Assembly (NCBI GenBank): GCA_013154385.1
Contig: JAADCO010000039.1
Coordinates: 1-28,667 of the forward strand
Direction of reading: 5' to 3'
Origin: Thermodesulfobacteriota bacterium
GTDB lineage: Bacteria; Desulfobacterota; Thermodesulfobacteria; Thermodesulfobacteriales; Thermodesulfatatoraceae
Length of the DNA: 28,667 nt
This document shows, piece after piece, positions 7,538 to 14,788 of the stretch. Below the pieces are notes generated by a model. That model was not told the DNA's origin. It did no database searches and worked only from the letters and a program-made list of their open reading frames with translations. Within the stretch, counting starts at the first letter, position 1. Each line of letters opens with the position of its first letter. A program made the translations under genes and the position numbers.

Positions 7538-8536
7538 CTAAACCATAACAAAGGGCTGATCTTTCTCAACATCCTCAAGGAAGCGGAGAAGACCTTTCCT
7601 TTCCGAAAAGTGTTCTCGCACGAGTTCGCAAAGGCCCTTCAGGGCCTGCGGAATGTAGCCCTCAAACCACGTCTTTCCCAAACGGGTAAGCTTGGCAAAC
7701 GCCCCGAGGATCTGAAGGTTCCGAAAGAGGGCAAAATAGCCGTAGCCCGGAAGGGCCGGACGCCCGGAAAGCCGCAGATAGAGATCGAAGAGCTCCTTTT
7801 TGGTTTCCGCCCCCAGGGCGGCGTAAGGGTCAATCAACAGCGAGGCCAGATCGTAGTCCGGAGGCCCCAGACGGGTGCCCTGAAAGTCTATGAGGCGCAG
7901 CTTTCCGTCCTTTATCATCAGGTTTCGGGACTGAAAGTCGCGATGGAGGAGGACCTCTTCTTCGAGAAACGCCTTGGCCTCTTCCCAGATCTCCCGCAGT
8001 TCCTCGATCAACTCCCGGGGCGGGACGACCCGGAGATGGCCCTTCACGAAGGACTCGAGAAAGTAGAGGGCCTCCCGCTCCCACATGAGGGAGGCGTCGT
8101 AGGGGCCTTCGAGGGCCATTTGCGGCTCAAACCCCTCCCTGGCTTCCTGGAAACGCACGAGGAGCTCAACGGCCTGCGGATAGAACTTTCGCCGCGCTTC
8201 GGGCCTCAGGTCTTCGAGCCTCTGGTCGCCCAAGTCTTCAAGGAGGATGAGCCCGAGACCCTTCTCGTAGTCGAAGATCCGGGGGACCGGAATGCCTTTC
8301 CGCCTCAAAAAGAGGCCGATGGTCACGTAGGCCTCGGCCTCTTTCAGACCGAAGTCTCCGGGTTGGGGAAGGACGAGGACGAAGGAGTCTTTCCCCCGGC
8401 GGAGGCGGAAGAAACGACGATTGGACCCGTCTCCGGCAAGGGGGACGACCTCTGCTCCGTAAAGCCCCGATCTTTTTAGGAAGGGGAGGACTTCCCGCGG
8501 AAGCCCCTCCCCGGTTTTACTTGATGATCCCGGCAA
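7538..8536 (-). CDS. Aminoglycoside phosphotransferase-family kinase (AmgK-like)
   Basis: A 332-residue small-molecule kinase. The nucleotide-binding lobe has GDGSNRRFFRL (about 35-45), and the catalytic loop LLHRDFQSRNLMI (Asp200, Asn205) is followed by the metal-binding RLIDFQGTRLGPPDYDLASL (Asp217). HRDFQSRN plus IDFQ and G-P-x-YDLASL is the pattern of AmgK-type kinases, which phosphorylate N-acetylmuramate or N-acetylglucosamine at the anomeric position during cell-wall recycling. The usual nucleotidyltransferase partner (MurU) is not adjacent, so the substrate is uncertain. The start is TTG at 8536 with AGGA 5 nt upstream, overlapping the mrp gene by 20 nt; no better in-frame start was seen. 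Confidence 0.85.
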   Translation of the reverse strand: MPGSSSKTGEGLPREVLPFLKRSGLYGAEVVPLAGDGSNRRFFRLRRGKDSFVLVLPQPGDFGLKEAEAYVTIGLFLRRKGIPVPRIFDYEKGLGLILLEDLGDQRLEDLRPEARRKFYPQAVELLVRFQEAREGFEPQMALEGPYDASLMWEREALYFLESFVKGHLRVVPPRELIEELREIWEEAKAFLEEEVLLHRDFQSRNLMIKDGKLRLIDFQGTRLGPPDYDLASLLIDPYAALGAETKKELFDLYLRLSGRPALPGYGYFALFRNLQILGAFAKLTRLGKTWFEGYIPQALKGLCELVREHFSERKGLLRFLEDVEKDQPFVMV

Positions 8537-9701
8537 GATAGTCCTGCATGAGGAGATCGGCCTTCATCTTCGGAGCTCCGCCGCGGATCAGGCGGATGCC
8601 GATCTTTTCGAGACTTTCCTTCAGTTGGTCCGAAGCCTTGGGGGCGATGACGTGGGTGATGACCTGCTCCTTGAGCCAGAGGTCAAGGGGCGCGTCTTCG
8701 GGCTTCTTGGCCACGTCCTTGACGCGCACCTCGCCCTTTTCCACGTCGTAGAGGGCAAACATGGTGGCCTGGTCCAGGTCCTCGGAGACCACCGGACCTT
8801 CCACCGGAACCGCCACCCGCATGTAGCGGCCCTCTTCCACGTCGCGATGGAACTCCTCGGTGGCCGCCACCACGTTGCGCACGAGTTCCTCGAAGGCTTC
8901 GGCGGTCTTCGATTCGGGGTAGGCGGCGATGACCGGTTTTCCGGCGTCTCCCGCCGCCACCACGCGGGGATCCACGGGGATGCGCCCGAGGAACCTGATG
9001 CCCAGCTCCTCGGCGAGCTTCTCTCCACCGCCGCGCTTGAAGAGGTCCACCTCCTTGCCGCAATGGGGGCAGATGAAACCGCTCATGTTCTCCACCAGCC
9101 CCAGCACCCGCATCTTCACCTTGCGGCAAAAGTTGTAGGACTTCTTCACGTCAATGAGGGAGACCTCCTGCGGGGTGGTGACGAGAAGGGCGTAAGCATC
9201 GGGAATGGTCTTGGCCACGGTGAGGGGCTCGTCTCCCGTGCCCGGAGGGGCGTCAATGATGAGATAGTCGAGCTTCCCCCAGTCTATGTCGGCGATGAAT
9301 TGGCGGATGGCCGAGATCTTGAGGGGCCCACGCCAAATGACCGCCGCGTCTTCGTCCGGTAACAGGGGCTCGATGGAGAGAAACTTGAGGTTGGGCGAAT
9401 AGGTGATGGCCCCGATGCGGCCGTCCGGGCGCCGCGGCAACCGTCCCCGCCTCAGACCGAGCATCTTGGGGACGTTTGGTCCGTGGAGGTCCACGTCGAG
9501 GAGACCGACCATGAAGTCCTGTAGCGAAAGACCGATGGCCAGGTTCACCGCTACCGAACTCTTGCCCACGCCTCCCTTTCCGGACATGACCATGATCTTG
9601 TGGCGAATCTTCTGGAGCTGCTCCTGAAGCCGGCGATCCTGGAGTTCCAGGATGGTGCTCTTTTCCTGTTGCGTCTGAAGACCTGGGATGGACTCGCTCA
9701 T
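8517..9701 (-). CDS. Mrp/NBP35-family ATPase fused to a NifX-like domain
   Basis: A 394-residue fusion. Residues about 30-285 are an Mrp/NBP35 P-loop ATPase that carries and transfers iron-sulfur clusters: deviant Walker A GKGGVGKSS (41-49), DVDLHGPNVPKMLG, DAPPGTGDEPL and the cluster-ligand pair CPHC (211-214). Residues about 294-394 form a separate domain (MRVAVPVEGPVVSEDLDQA ... VIAPKASDQLKESL) matching the NifX/NafY dinitrogenase-cofactor-binding family. This architecture is known as MrpORP in sulfate reducers. The ATG at 9701 was chosen for its AGGAGGT site; the longer in-frame start lacks one. A DsrE-family gene lies 57 nt upstream. Family identity is secure; the client protein is unknown. 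Confidence 0.93.
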   Translation of the reverse strand: MSESIPGLQTQQEKSTILELQDRRLQEQLQKIRHKIMVMSGKGGVGKSSVAVNLAIGLSLQDFMVGLLDVDLHGPNVPKMLGLRRGRLPRRPDGRIGAITYSPNLKFLSIEPLLPDEDAAVIWRGPLKISAIRQFIADIDWGKLDYLIIDAPPGTGDEPLTVAKTIPDAYALLVTTPQEVSLIDVKKSYNFCRKVKMRVLGLVENMSGFICPHCGKEVDLFKRGGGEKLAEELGIRFLGRIPVDPRVVAAGDAGKPVIAAYPESKTAEAFEELVRNVVAATEEFHRDVEEGRYMRVAVPVEGPVVSEDLDQATMFALYDVEKGEVRVKDVAKKPEDAPLDLWLKEQVITHVIAPKASDQLKESLEKIGIRLIRGGAPKMKADLLMQDYLAGIIK

Positions 9702-9758
9702 GGCGGGGGACCTCCTTTGAGTTTGCGATAAAGTAACAAGGGCTAAAGACCCAGGCAA

Positions 9759-10100
9759 CTAGGCCCTTACGTAGCGAAAACCGTCGTCTTGCCATTCCAC
9801 GAGCACCCTGATGCCCGCGGGAACCGTCCCGGCAAAGGAGGGAACCTTGTCTCTTTCCACGTCAAAGGCCTTGAGGGCGTTTTCGCAAAAGTAGACCTCG
9901 CCTCCCTGCTTGGTGATCTCCTCGAGCCCGCGCATGAGTTCCTCGTCGTTTTCGAGGAGAACCGTGACCCCCTGGGCGTTGAAGAGGACGCGCACCTTCA
10001 TTTCCTCTCCTTCCCGGCGGGTCTTCAGGAAGTTTATGGCCATCTTGCTGGCTATTTTGGCCCGGGTGGAATCGGGAACGTGGATGAGAAGCTTGAGCAT
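9759..10100 (-). CDS. DsrE/DsrF-family protein
   Basis: A 113-residue protein with the DsrE-like fold: LKLLIHVPD at the N-terminus, an alternating strand-helix pattern, and GGEVYFCENALKAF, where Cys72 sits at the position of the family's conserved cysteine. DsrE-like proteins take part in sulfur transfer or are of unknown function. The ATG has a strong AAGGAGGT site at 6-nt spacing. It is the first gene of the minus set with mrp, the sugar kinase, argB and pyrE. Divergent from holA across an 89-nt gap in which I see no clear promoter consensus. Confidence 0.82.
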   Translation of the reverse strand: MLKLLIHVPDSTRAKIASKMAINFLKTRREGEEMKVRVLFNAQGVTVLLENDEELMRGLEEITKQGGEVYFCENALKAFDVERDKVPSFAGTVPAGIRVLVEWQDDGFRYVRA

Positions 10101-10189
10101 CCTTCTACCTCCTTGGCCTTTCGGTTTGTTACCAAACTTAGCGCTTTTGCGGATTTGCAGAAAGGGGCTTTGTCCGCCAAAATCAGGGT

Positions 10190-11311
10190 ATGCCCGTGGT
10201 AAAGAGACATCATTTCGACAAGGTCCTCGAATGGGCTAAAAAAGGCCGCATTGCTCCGCTTTATCTCTTCGCGGGAAACGAGGAAGTCGGAAGGACCCTG
10301 AAGAAGAGGCTCCTTTCCCTCTTTCGCCAGCTCGGCCTCTTCGAGGAAGAGATAGACCTTGCCGAGACCGATCCGCAGGCCCTCCTCTCAAGTCTCAAGA
10401 CCCCTTCGCTCCTCGGGAGAAAGGTCATAAACCTGCGGAACGACGAGAAGATCCTCGCGCTCGACGCCGAGGAACTGGTGGAGGCCCTAAAGGCGCACAA
10501 ACAAAGCGTAAGCCTTCTCCTGTGCCTTGCCGAGATCGGGGACGATCACCCCCTGTGCCTTCTCGCGCGGGAGGGTGGGGTGCTCGTAACCCTTTCCAAG
10601 CGCGTCTCGGGCGACCTCCTGAAGCACGAAATCCCCGAGATCCTGGCCTCCTTCGGCAAGAAGATGGATCGCGCCACCGCCGAACTGCTCGTCTCCCTGG
10701 TGGGAGAAGACCTCTCCTTCCTGCAGCAGGAGATAGAGAAGCTTGCCCTCTACGTCGGGGACTCGCCCGTCATCGGCCCGGAGGACGTCCGGGCGCTGGT
10801 GAGCCCCAAGCCGGAAGAAGCCCCCTACACCGTGCTCGAGACCCTCTTTTCGCGCGGGGTCGAAGAGGCCCTCAAGGCCAGTCGGGAGCTCTTCCTCCGG
10901 GGCACGCATCCGCTCGTGCTCCTGGCCACCTTCTTCACCTTCTTCAAGCGTCTCTGGCTCTTGAGGGAACTCCTCGACTTCGATCCCTCTCTCGGCGAAA
11001 CGGCAAGGAAATACCCGCTCTTTCGGGAAAGACTGGCCCAGGCCCAGAAGGGGCTCTGGGGAGACCGGATCCCCCGGAACCTAAAGCTCCATCCCTACGC
11101 CCTGTTCCGCATGCTGGCGCCGGCCCGGCGCTTTCGCGCGGAGGACTTTCCCCTGATCATCTCCTCTCTCGCCAGGCTCGATGAGGCCCTGAAGAGCGGA
11201 GCCCGGCCGGAGGAAGCCTTCTACGAGTTCTTCCTCAGTTTGCAGAGCCTTCTTTCTCCAGGCGGTGGAGGAGGGAGGATATCTTCTGCCGCAGTTCGTC
11301 GAGGTCTTTGA
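10190..11311 (+). CDS. holA: DNA polymerase III subunit delta
   Basis: The delta subunit opens the sliding clamp within the clamp loader. The 373-residue protein shows the family layout: APLYLFAGNEEVGRTLKKRL near the N-terminus, a degenerate AAA+ region (LLGRKVINLRNDEKIL), the helical middle domain (LLVSLVGEDLSFLQQEIEKL, about 165-185) and a collar-like C-terminal part with LVLLATFFTFFKRLWLLREL. The ribosome binding site is weak (CAGGGT), and a GTG two codons downstream is an alternative. The last 25 residues, rich in Gly and Arg, run antisense into the 3' end of the ParB-like gene and look like an unselected extension. holA stands alone on the plus strand here. Confidence 0.88.
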   Translation: MPVVKRHHFDKVLEWAKKGRIAPLYLFAGNEEVGRTLKKRLLSLFRQLGLFEEEIDLAETDPQALLSSLKTPSLLGRKVINLRNDEKILALDAEELVEALKAHKQSVSLLLCLAEIGDDHPLCLLAREGGVLVTLSKRVSGDLLKHEIPEILASFGKKMDRATAELLVSLVGEDLSFLQQEIEKLALYVGDSPVIGPEDVRALVSPKPEEAPYTVLETLFSRGVEEALKASRELFLRGTHPLVLLATFFTFFKRLWLLRELLDFDPSLGETARKYPLFRERLAQAQKGLWGDRIPRNLKLHPYALFRMLAPARRFRAEDFPLIISSLARLDEALKSGARPEEAFYEFFLSLQSLLSPGGGGGRISSAAVRRGL

Positions 11312-12173
11312 ATTCGAGCTCAAGGGAGAAGGCCTCTTTTTCAAAGGAAGGGGAGGGCTTGACCCGGGCCCCGAGGACGGAAAACCTCTGGGCGAGCTGC
11401 CTGAACTCTTCCTCCAGGGCCTGGAGATGGGGCATGAACTTCCTCTTGAGGAGGGAGTAGAACTTTTCGGTCTTCTGGGGCGGGTTGAGTTTCTCGTCGG
11501 AAAGGATCTCCCTGATCTCGCGATCTTCCAGAATGGAGGAAAGGCTCCTTTCCTCGCGCCGGGAGACGTCTTCGAGGAGCTCGAGGATCTCCCGCTGGCG
11601 GCTGCTGCTCGGCCGAAGATGCCGGAAGAGCTCAAGCACCTTCCGCCGGTCGTTTTCCGGATACTCAAGGAGCCTCACCGCCACGCGCGGGTTGAGACAG
11701 CCGTCAAGAAGCATGCCCTTGGCTTCCTCTTCGAGGAACCCGATCCTCTGGAGGAACTCGAAGTTCTTGTAGGAGGGCGAGAACCCTAGCCGCGGCAGGA
11801 TGTTGCGGATGATCTCTTCGTCGGGCAGATAGTTCTGAAACTTCTCCACCACCAGGGCCTTTTCCACCAGGTTGAAGCCCCTCGTGGTGATGTTCTCCTC
11901 AAAGGAGATCATGAGGCAGGTGAGGTCGTCCATCCAGCGGGGAAGCACCTTGCAGGTGATCTCCTGGAAACCCAGCTCCTTGGCGGCCTCGAGACGGCCC
12001 CGGCCGCAGACGATCTGGTAGCGTTCTCCTTCCCGCACCACCGGGGGATGGATGATCCCCACCAGGTCCAGGGAAGAGAGGAGGTTCATGGCCCGACACG
12101 GAAAGGAGAGACAAAAGGTGTGGTCTTCGAAATCGATGTCTTCGAGACTTACCGCACGATGCTTGAAATTCAA
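11235..12173 (-). CDS. Orphan ParB-like protein
   Basis: A 312-residue protein resembling ParB/Spo0J. Residues about 35-68 match the N-terminal ParB motif (GIIHPPVVREGERYQIVCG then GRGRLEAAKELGF, where partition ParBs have GERRxRAA). ENITTRGFNLVEKA (93-106) matches the second box (ENLQREDLNPIEEA-like). A helix-turn-helix-like region follows (about 113-185), then a highly charged coiled-coil-like C-terminus. No parA or parS-like site is nearby. The start is a TTG overlapping the purC stop (TTGA), with AAGGAAC upstream. It could be a nucleoid-occlusion-type regulator, a nuclease-like ParB-fold protein or a CTP-dependent clamp with an altered pocket. Role unknown. Confidence 0.75.
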   Translation of the reverse strand: MNFKHRAVSLEDIDFEDHTFCLSFPCRAMNLLSSLDLVGIIHPPVVREGERYQIVCGRGRLEAAKELGFQEITCKVLPRWMDDLTCLMISFEENITTRGFNLVEKALVVEKFQNYLPDEEIIRNILPRLGFSPSYKNFEFLQRIGFLEEEAKGMLLDGCLNPRVAVRLLEYPENDRRKVLELFRHLRPSSSRQREILELLEDVSRREERSLSSILEDREIREILSDEKLNPPQKTEKFYSLLKRKFMPHLQALEEEFRQLAQRFSVLGARVKPSPSFEKEAFSLELEFKDLDELRQKISSLLHRLEKEGSAN

Positions 12174-13054
12174 GAAAGTTCCTTCCCCGTAAGCCTTTTC
12201 AAGGCCTCGAGATATCGGGCCCGTGTCTTTTGGACGATCTCTTCAGGCAACTCCGGTGCCGGAGGCTTCTTGTCCCAGCCGATCTCCTCGAGCCAGTCCC
12301 TCAGGAACTGCTTGTCAAAGCTCTTCTGCGGTCTTCCGGGTTCGTACTCTTCCTTGGGCCAGAAGCGGGAAGAATCCGGCGTGAGGACCTCGTCGATGAG
12401 GATCAGGTCTCCGTTCAGCAGACCGAACTCGAACTTGGTGTCGGCGATGATGATGCCCCGCTCCTCGGCGTAGTCCGCGGCCCGGCGATAGATCTCGAGG
12501 GAGAGGTCCCGGACGCGCTCGGCCATTTCGCGCCCGATGAGATCCGCACACTCCTCGAAGGTGATGTTCACGTCGTGCCCTTCCTGGGCCTTGGTGGAAG
12601 GGGTGAAGATCGGCTCCGGAAGGCGGTCCGCCTCCTTCAGGCCGGGCGGAAGCTTTATGCCGCAGACCGTGCCGCTCCGGCGGTATTCCTTGAGCCCGGA
12701 GCCCGCAAGATAACCCCTCACGATGCACTCCACCGGAAGAGGCTTGGCCTTCTTCACCAGCATGCTCCGGTCCCGCAGGACCTCGGCGTATTCCCGGGCC
12801 TCTTCCGGATACTCCTCCACGTTTGCGGTGAGGAGATGGTTGGGGACCACGTCTTTCAGGAAGTCGAACCAGAAGAGGGACATCTGCGTGAGCACCTTTC
12901 CCTTGTCGGGAATGGGCGTGGGCATGACCACGTCGAAGGCCGAGATCCTGTCCGTGGCCACCATGAGAAGGGCGTCGTCAAGGTCGTAGAGGTCGCGGAC
13001 CTTGCCCCGGTGGAGGAGTTTGAGCTTGGGAAAATCGGTTTCGAAGACGGTCAT
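12170..13054 (-). CDS. purC: Phosphoribosylaminoimidazole-succinocarboxamide (SAICAR) synthase
   Basis: Joins aspartate to CAIR in purine synthesis. The 294-residue protein is of the longer type, with HRGKVRDLYDLDDALLMVAT (about 16-35), DRISAFDVVMPTPIPDKG, ECIVRGYLAGSGLKEY, the FTPSTKAQEGHDVNI segment, and DTKFEFGLLNGDLILIDEVL with PDSSRFWP near the end. All are hallmark PurC motifs. The ATG follows the stop of the Rho_N-like gene by 2 nt and its own stop overlaps the ParB-like start, so three genes are cotranscribed. Confidence 0.97.
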   Translation of the reverse strand: MTVFETDFPKLKLLHRGKVRDLYDLDDALLMVATDRISAFDVVMPTPIPDKGKVLTQMSLFWFDFLKDVVPNHLLTANVEEYPEEAREYAEVLRDRSMLVKKAKPLPVECIVRGYLAGSGLKEYRRSGTVCGIKLPPGLKEADRLPEPIFTPSTKAQEGHDVNITFEECADLIGREMAERVRDLSLEIYRRAADYAEERGIIIADTKFEFGLLNGDLILIDEVLTPDSSRFWPKEEYEPGRPQKSFDKQFLRDWLEEIGWDKKPPAPELPEEIVQKTRARYLEALKRLTGKELS

Positions 13055-13056
13055 GG

Positions 13057-13386
13057 CTATACGGCGGCGCGGGCCAGCTTGCGGGTCCGCTTCTTGAACC
13101 TGGAGGCCAGCTTGCGATAGCGCTCGTAGAGCTCGAGGTTTCCTTCCTCTTTGGCCTTGGCGGCCAGCGCACGGAACTTGGCGATCTTCGCCTTTATCTC
13201 CCGCATGCTTCCGCCGACCTTGCGGGGCTTTTCTTCGATGCCGTAGACCTTCTTCAGGGCGGAGATGAGCTCTTCCTTGTTCATGCCGTGGACGCCCTGA
13301 ATCTCCGGGATCTGGAGGGCGATCTCCCGCAGCTCCTTGACGGTCATCTTTTCCAGTTTTTTCTCCAGCTTGGGAAGCTCGGCCAT
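13057..13386 (-). CDS. Small Rho_N/SAP-like domain protein
   Basis: A 109-residue basic protein. Residues about 10-50 (LEKMTVKELREIALQIP ... GMNKEELISALKKVYGI) resemble the N-terminal helix-extended-loop-helix domain of transcription terminator Rho (the SAP-like fold). The C-terminal half is a Lys/Arg-rich helical tail (KRTRKLARAAV), suited to binding nucleic acid. The ATG at 13386 has GGAGG about 8 nt upstream; an in-frame extension further upstream runs through the divergent promoter region and has no family resemblance. First gene of a set with purC and the ParB-like gene. Function beyond nucleic-acid binding is unknown. Confidence 0.78.
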   Translation of the reverse strand: MAELPKLEKKLEKMTVKELREIALQIPEIQGVHGMNKEELISALKKVYGIEEKPRKVGGSMREIKAKIAKFRALAAKAKEEGNLELYERYRKLASRFKKRTRKLARAAV

Positions 13387-13445
13387 AGAAAACCCTCCTT
13401 CGCGATAGTCAGGTCCATGGTAAACAATAAATCTTTGGGCAGCAA

Positions 13446-13469
13446 CCGAAAGAGACGGTTCTCTTTCGG
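13446..13469. repeat. Perfect 9-bp inverted repeat between divergent genes
   Basis: CCGAAAGAG, a 6-nt spacer ACGGTT, then CTCTTTCGG. It lies midway between the divergent starts of the Rho_N-like gene (13386) and the macrodomain gene (13524), and just upstream of a TATACT element. No T-tract follows on either strand, so an operator is more likely than a terminator. Confidence 0.6.
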
Positions 13470-13487
13470 CAAAGTCCGAATAATCTT

Positions 13488-13493
13488 TATACT
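13488..13493 (+). promoter_or_regulatory. Candidate -10 element for the macrodomain gene
   Basis: TATACT (five of six bases of the consensus) lies about 30 nt before the ATG, with AAGGAGGTGG at 13511-13520 between. No convincing -35 element is seen at the normal distance; the right arm of the inverted repeat occupies that place, which would suit an activator- or repressor-controlled promoter. Confidence 0.4.
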
Positions 13494-13523
13494 TAATTTG
13501 GGAGACTGACAAGGAGGTGGGGG

Positions 13524-14081
13524 ATGAAAGCAAAGATAGGAGACTGCCTTCTCGAGCTGGTCGAAGGAGACATCACCCAGCAGGAAACCGAGGCCATCGT
13601 CAACGCGGCCAACGAACAGCTCATCCCCGGCGGGGGAGTGGACGGGGCCATCCACCGTGCGGGCGGGCCGAGCATTGCCGAAGAGGCCCGCAAGTACGGC
13701 CGTTGTCCCACGGGTAGCGCCGTGATCACCGGGGCCGGGAACCTCAAGGCCAAGTACGTGATCCACGCCGTGGGGCCGCGGTACAGGGACGGCCGTCACG
13801 GGGAACCGGAGCTCCTGGCAAGCGCCTACCGGTCGGCCTTGAATATCTGCCTCGAAAAGGGCATAGATTCCGTGGCCTTTCCTTCTCTTTCCACCGGGGC
13901 CTACGGCTACCCTCTGCCCGAGGCCGCGCGCATCGCCCTTGAGACCATCATCTCCTTCCTCAAGGAACACGGAAGGCCCCGTCTCGTGCGCATGGTCCTC
14001 TTCGGCCAGGAGGCCTACCGGGCCTACGAGGAGGCCCTCAAGGAGCTGGCCCAGAAAGAGGGGTTGCCCGTAGAGGGCTAG
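13524..14081 (+). CDS. Macrodomain protein, probable O-acetyl-ADP-ribose deacetylase
   Basis: A 185-residue single macrodomain. It has GDITQQETEAIVNAANEQL (Asp16, Asn27, Asn30), the GGGVDGAIHRAGG loop (36-48, with Asp40) and PSLSTGAYGYP (120-130), the complete ligand-binding set of MacroD/YmdB-type hydrolases that remove ADP-ribose or deacetylate O-acetyl-ADP-ribose. Length is typical. A strong AAGGAGGTGG site supports the ATG. It is a single-gene unit: divergent from the Rho_N-like gene and overlapping the convergent methyltransferase gene by 4 nt at the stop. Confidence 0.93.
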   Translation: MKAKIGDCLLELVEGDITQQETEAIVNAANEQLIPGGGVDGAIHRAGGPSIAEEARKYGRCPTGSAVITGAGNLKAKYVIHAVGPRYRDGRHGEPELLASAYRSALNICLEKGIDSVAFPSLSTGAYGYPLPEAARIALETIISFLKEHGRPRLVRMVLFGQEAYRAYEEALKELAQKEGLPVEG

Positions 14082-14788
14082 GCGGAAGCCTGCGTGGTCC
14101 AGACCTGATCGCGCGGGATGAGCCGCGAGATGACGATCTCGTAGGTTTCGTCCGCGGCGCGGAGCTTGCGCTGGCTCACGGCCTCTTCGAACTCCTTTTC
14201 CGCCATGTAGAGGAAAGGCGCAAGCGTGCGCATACGCTCCTTGTCGTGTGCGAGATAGACCGCCCCACCCGGGGCCAGGTACTTCTTGAAGAGCTCGAGC
14301 AGGGTCTCGAAGTAGCGGCCGCTGAAGACGATCTCGGCGCCGACGATGATCTGGAACTTCCCCAAGTCCTCCGGGTTGCGCCAATCGAGTCGGGCCACGG
14401 TGACGTTTTCAAGCTGGTTGAGGGCGGCGTTTAGCCTCACGAAGTCGAGGCACTCCTCTTCGTAGTCCGTAATCACGACCTCGTGTCCGAAGGCCGCGGC
14501 GGTGAGTCCCACCACTCCCAGACCGGCTCCCAGCTCCAGAATCCGCCCCTGCGGTTTGACCGTGGCGATGAAATCAGCCAGCACCAAAGAGGCCTCCCAG
14601 ATCTTGGCCCAGAAGGGAAAGTTCTGAAGGTCCTTGAAGGGGTCTTCGGGGATGAGCTCCTCGATGTTGGCCGGCTTCAGGATGAGGATTTCACGACCCC
14701 TGATGTTCAGGGGTTCCAGTTCCAGGTTGTATCTCTTGGAAAGTTTTTCGTAGAGGGGCTTGGCTTTTTCGGGAATGTTGATGTTCAT
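14078..14788 (-). CDS. Class I SAM-dependent methyltransferase (family 16-like)
   Basis: A 236-residue methyltransferase. The SAM-binding motif I is ILELGAGLGVVGLTAA (about 83-98), with the acidic end of strand 2 at Asp108 (VVITDYEEECLDFVRLN). FPFWAKIWEASLVLADFI (57-74) just before motif I is like the PYWAxxWPs pattern of the family including METTL21-type protein-lysine methyltransferases and ETFB methyltransferase. The substrate cannot be named. The ATG overlaps the HtrA-like stop (ATGA), so it is the third gene of the uppP set. Confidence 0.85.
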   Translation of the reverse strand: MNINIPEKAKPLYEKLSKRYNLELEPLNIRGREILILKPANIEELIPEDPFKDLQNFPFWAKIWEASLVLADFIATVKPQGRILELGAGLGVVGLTAAAFGHEVVITDYEEECLDFVRLNAALNQLENVTVARLDWRNPEDLGKFQIIVGAEIVFSGRYFETLLELFKKYLAPGGAVYLAHDKERMRTLAPFLYMAEKEFEEAVSQRKLRAADETYEIVISRLIPRDQVWTTQASA

